64,000 nucleotides of DNA from Intrasporangiaceae bacterium URHB0013 (GTDB lineage: Bacteria; Actinomycetota; Actinomycetes; Actinomycetales; Dermatophilaceae): assembly GCA_000620545.1 (NCBI GenBank), contig JIBA01000013.1, positions 551,277 to 615,276 of the forward strand, read 5' to 3'. The notes below the pieces were generated by a model, which was not told the DNA's origin, made no database searches, and was given only the letters and a program-made list of their open reading frames with translations. Made by a program: the position numbers and the translations under genes. Shown piece by piece: positions 62,081-64,000 of this stretch. How positions within the stretch are numbered: position 1 is the stretch's first letter; every line of letters begins with the position of its first letter.

Positions 62081-63787
62081 TCAGTGGTCAGCGTCGTCAG
62101 CGTCACCGTCGTCGTCGTCAGCGTCATCAGCCTCGTCGTCGTCAGCGTCGTCGTCAGCGTCATCGTCAGCGTCGTCGTATGCCAGATAGCTGTCGTCGTC
62201 CTCGTCGCCGAGCAGGTCGGTGACATCGACGCCGTCGAGCTCCTCGAGCCGCTCTGCAGCGTCCGTGGTCAGCTCGTGGTCGGCCTCGGCAGCCCTGGCG
62301 AACCAGTCGCGCGCCACCTCGAGGTCGCCGGCAGCGAGCTTGGCATCGGCGTAGGCATAGAACAGCCGCGCTGCCGAGGGACGGTTGGGGTTGATCCGTT
62401 TGACCAGGTCACTGAGGCCGGCGACGCCTGCATCGAGCTGCCCGAGGTCACGCCGGATCCCGGAGACGACGATCGCCAGCTCGACCCGGTCGTCGATGGC
62501 CAAGTTGCTGGCCTCATCCGACTGCGCGAGCTCGAGCGCCTTGTCGTGACGTCCGAGCGCCCGCTCGCAGTCGACCATGAGCGGGAGCAGGTGGCTTGAC
62601 CCTGAAAGGCGCCGAACGGTGCGGAACTCACCGAGCGCTCGCGCCCAGTCGCCGAGGCGGTAGGCAACGAGGCCCAAGGACTCACGCGCCGCAGGAACTC
62701 GTCCTGCGCGGCGCACTGCCGTCTCGGCGTGGGCCAGGGCGGCCTCGGGCTCGACGTCGAGCAGCTCCGCCACCATGACGAGGTGTTGGGCGACTCCCTC
62801 GGCGTTCTCCTTCGACAACGTGCGCAGCTGATTCTTGACACCGCGGTCGACCTCATGGCCGGTGACGCCCTCGCGGATGGCCGGCTCGGGCTTCCGCGGG
62901 GACTTCGGCGTGAGACGCGGGCCGCCGCGCCGGTCGTCGTCCTGCGGCCGCCCGGAGCCCCCGCGAGGCCGGTCATCGAAACGTCGCGGACCGCGGTCGT
63001 CACGGCTGGGAGCCGAACGACGGTCGTCGGAGCGGTAACCCCCACGATCGCTACTGCCACTGGAGCGACGGTCGTCGGAGCGGTAGCCGCCACGGTCCCC
63101 GCCACTGGAGCGACGGTCGTCGGAGCGGTAGCCGCCATGGTCACCGCCACTGGAACGGCGATCGTCGGAGCGGTAGCCGCCGCGGTCACCGCCACTGGAA
63201 CGGCGATCGTCGGAGCGGTAGCCGCCACGGTCCCCGCCGCTGGAGCCACGGTCGTCGGAGCGGTAGCCGCCACGATCGTCACGGTTGGTACCCGACGGAC
63301 GGTAGCCGCCGCGGTCACTGCCACTGGAGCGGCGGTCATCAGAACGGTAGCCACCACGGTCACCGCCACTGGAGCGACGGTCGTCAGAGCGGTAGCCACC
63401 ACGGTCACCGCCACTGGAGCGACGGTCGTCAGAGCGGTAGCCACCACGATCGCTACTGCCACCAGCCCGACGGTCGTCGGAGCGGTAGCCACCACGATCG
63501 CTGCCGCCACTGGAACGGCGGTCATCGGAGCGGTAGCCACCACGGTCCCCGCCACTGGAACGCCGATCGTCGGAGCGGTAGCCACCACGATCGCTACTGC
63601 CACCAGAGCGACGGTCATCCGAACGGTAGCCACCACGGTCGTCCCGTCGTGGAGCCGACGAGCGAGGAGCGCCAGACCTGGGGGCTCCCGAGCTCCGGCC
63701 GGCGCCGCTGCCACGGGCGGGCCCTCGCTGGCCGCCGTCGCGGTCGCGTCGGTCGCCTCGGCTGTCGTTGCCGTCCTGGTCACTCAT
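62081..63787 (-). CDS. TPR protein with RGG/YRSDDRR repeats and acidic tail
   Basis: A 568-residue protein. ATG 63787 (MSDQDGNDSRGDRRDRD) is chosen because GGAAGGA lies 8 nt upstream; the longer frame would run through the rRNA terminator. The N-terminal half (about 45-265) holds 14 copies of a roughly 15-residue unit DRGGYRSDDRRSSGG. Helical TPR-like repeats follow (about 300-530, for example AETAVRRAGRVPAARESLGLVA), and the tail (about 530-568) is almost only Asp and Ala. The RGG-type region suggests RNA binding. Rv1691 is a TPR protein at the same place in mycobacteria. It may be cytoplasmic; no signal peptide is seen. Confidence 0.82.
   Translation of the reverse strand: MSDQDGNDSRGDRRDRDGGQRGPARGSGAGRSSGAPRSGAPRSSAPRRDDRGGYRSDDRRSGGSSDRGGYRSDDRRSSGGDRGGYRSDDRRSSGGSDRGGYRSDDRRAGGSSDRGGYRSDDRRSSGGDRGGYRSDDRRSSGGDRGGYRSDDRRSSGSDRGGYRPSGTNRDDRGGYRSDDRGSSGGDRGGYRSDDRRSSGGDRGGYRSDDRRSSGGDHGGYRSDDRRSSGGDRGGYRSDDRRSSGSSDRGGYRSDDRRSAPSRDDRGPRRFDDRPRGGSGRPQDDDRRGGPRLTPKSPRKPEPAIREGVTGHEVDRGVKNQLRTLSKENAEGVAQHLVMVAELLDVEPEAALAHAETAVRRAGRVPAARESLGLVAYRLGDWARALGEFRTVRRLSGSSHLLPLMVDCERALGRHDKALELAQSDEASNLAIDDRVELAIVVSGIRRDLGQLDAGVAGLSDLVKRINPNRPSAARLFYAYADAKLAAGDLEVARDWFARAAEADHELTTDAAERLEELDGVDVTDLLGDEDDDSYLAYDDADDDADDDADDDEADDADDDDGDADDADH
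63005..63650. repeat. In-frame tandem array of about 45-bp units in the TPR gene
   Basis: Fourteen imperfect units of 39-51 bp run through the N-terminal half of the gene; most are 45 or 48 bp. Variation is by whole codons, so the frame is kept. Central units are nearly identical at the DNA level, for example the copies around 63360-63440, indicating recent duplication or gene conversion. Confidence 0.92.
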
Positions 63788-63802
63788 GTTCTTCATCCTT
63801 CC

Positions 63803-63822
63803 GCGCCGACCGCGGTCGGCGC
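63803..63822. promoter_or_regulatory. Perfect 20-bp palindrome before the TPR gene ribosome binding site
   Basis: Half-site GCGCCGACCG is followed directly by its reverse complement, with no loop. It ends 1 nt before the GGAAGGA Shine-Dalgarno of the TPR gene. It could be an operator or form an RNA hairpin that affects translation. Confidence 0.55.
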
Positions 63823-63842
63823 CACCTCTGGCGTCATCGAGC

Positions 63843-63896
63843 ACAAAAAGAAAGAGCGCCCCAGTCGGATCAATGAAGTTCCGTCTGGGGCGCTCT
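63843..63896 (-). terminator. Intrinsic terminator of the rRNA operon
   Basis: On the minus strand AGAGCGCCCCAG and CTGGGGCGCTCT (63853-63864 and 63885-63896) form a 12-bp stem, extended by CGGA/TCCG after one mismatch, followed by TTCTTTTTG (63844-63852). It begins 8-10 nt after the 5S rRNA 3' end. It is the only hairpin in the window with a clear T tract. Confidence 0.93.
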
Positions 63897-63903
63897 GACA
63901 AAG

Positions 63904-64000
63904 TGTGTCCGGCTGCGTCCTACTCTCCCACACCGTCACCAGTGCAGTACCATCGGCGCTGAAGGGCTTAGCTTCCGGGTTCGGAATGGAGCCGGGCGTT
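63904..64000 (-). rRNA. rrf: 5S ribosomal RNA, 3' part, truncated by window edge
   Basis: The minus strand reads AACGCCCGGCTCCATTCCG at the window edge, then ACCCGGAAGCTAAGCC, GCGCCGATGGTACTGC and GGGAGAGTAGGACGCAGCCGG, which are universal 5S rRNA segments. About 97 of roughly 120 nt are present. The 3' end is estimated to within a few bases. The rest of the rRNA operon should lie beyond the right edge. Confidence 0.95.

Noticed and set aside
63005..63650. A direct-repeat array resembling CRISPR
   Set aside because: Units are contiguous without unique spacers, keep codon frame and encode the RGGYRSDDRR repeats; no cas genes are nearby.
62269..63783. A 504-codon alternative frame rich in Val, Ala and Thr repeats
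   Set aside because: It is the repeat array read in another frame; the TPR frame has the ribosome binding site and the folded domain.
62729..63898. A 389-codon + strand frame with ATVVGAVA-type repeats
   Set aside because: Antisense reading of the RGG repeat array; no start signal or domain.

Overview
This is a GC-rich chromosomal window (roughly 70% G+C by eye) with GTG and TTG starts, short TAGRCT-type -10 elements and the actinobacterial gene orders for pyr, aro and recN/tlyA clusters. It looks like a chromosome of an actinobacterium of the order Micrococcales, and most resembles the Intrasporangiaceae. The family-level guess is inference. No insertion sequence, phage, CRISPR array or tRNA was seen. 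Almost everything reads on the minus strand; the + strand genes are a HelD-like factor, an MMPL/GNAT/DUF427 trio and one acyltransferase.

Layout by coordinate. 1-4853: priA (cut by the window edge), metK, coaBC, rpoZ, gmk, mihF. 5007-6014: two paralogous lipoproteins. 6074-16316: a complete UMP superoperon transcribed pyrR-pyrB-pyrC-carA-carB-pyrK-pyrD-pyrF with almost every junction overlapping, headed by a PyrR-site-like RNA leader. 16401-18558: an ABC exporter and its small HTH regulator, with a near-perfect operator palindrome and an apparently leaderless start. 18646-32796: nusB, efp, then an inserted segment (helD, a small unknown gene, a Tat-type lipoprotein dioxygenase), then the shikimate and housekeeping run alaS-ruvX-mltG-aroE-prepilin peptidase-aroC-aroK-aroB-aroQ. 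33137-39247: a dipeptide/oligopeptide ABC importer operon with two internal hairpins. 39508-47775: rarA, MMPL transporter, GNAT, DUF427, aspS, acyltransferase.

47817-50699: ychJ-like, NUDIX and pyrG. 50711-56751: a tightly coupled five-gene operon, steA-steB/mctB-PNPT-MurJ-like-GT4, in which all four junctions are 4-nt overlaps; this couples two cell-separation genes to what looks like a complete lipid-linked glycan initiation/flipping/extension module. 56854-61968: recN, nadK, tlyA, an acidic small protein and a NagD-type HAD phosphatase. 62081-63787: a TPR protein with 14 RGGYRSDDRR-type repeats and an acidic tail, next to the terminator and 3' part of a 5S rRNA gene at the right edge.

The most interesting items are the steAB-PNPT-MurJ-GT4 operon, the HTH/ABC operator, the RGG-repeat TPR protein beside the rRNA operon, the PyrR leader, the lipoprotein pair set into the pyr/mihF locus, and a strongly over-represented word, CGGCATAC, that occurs in several reading frames and also in a non-coding hairpin.
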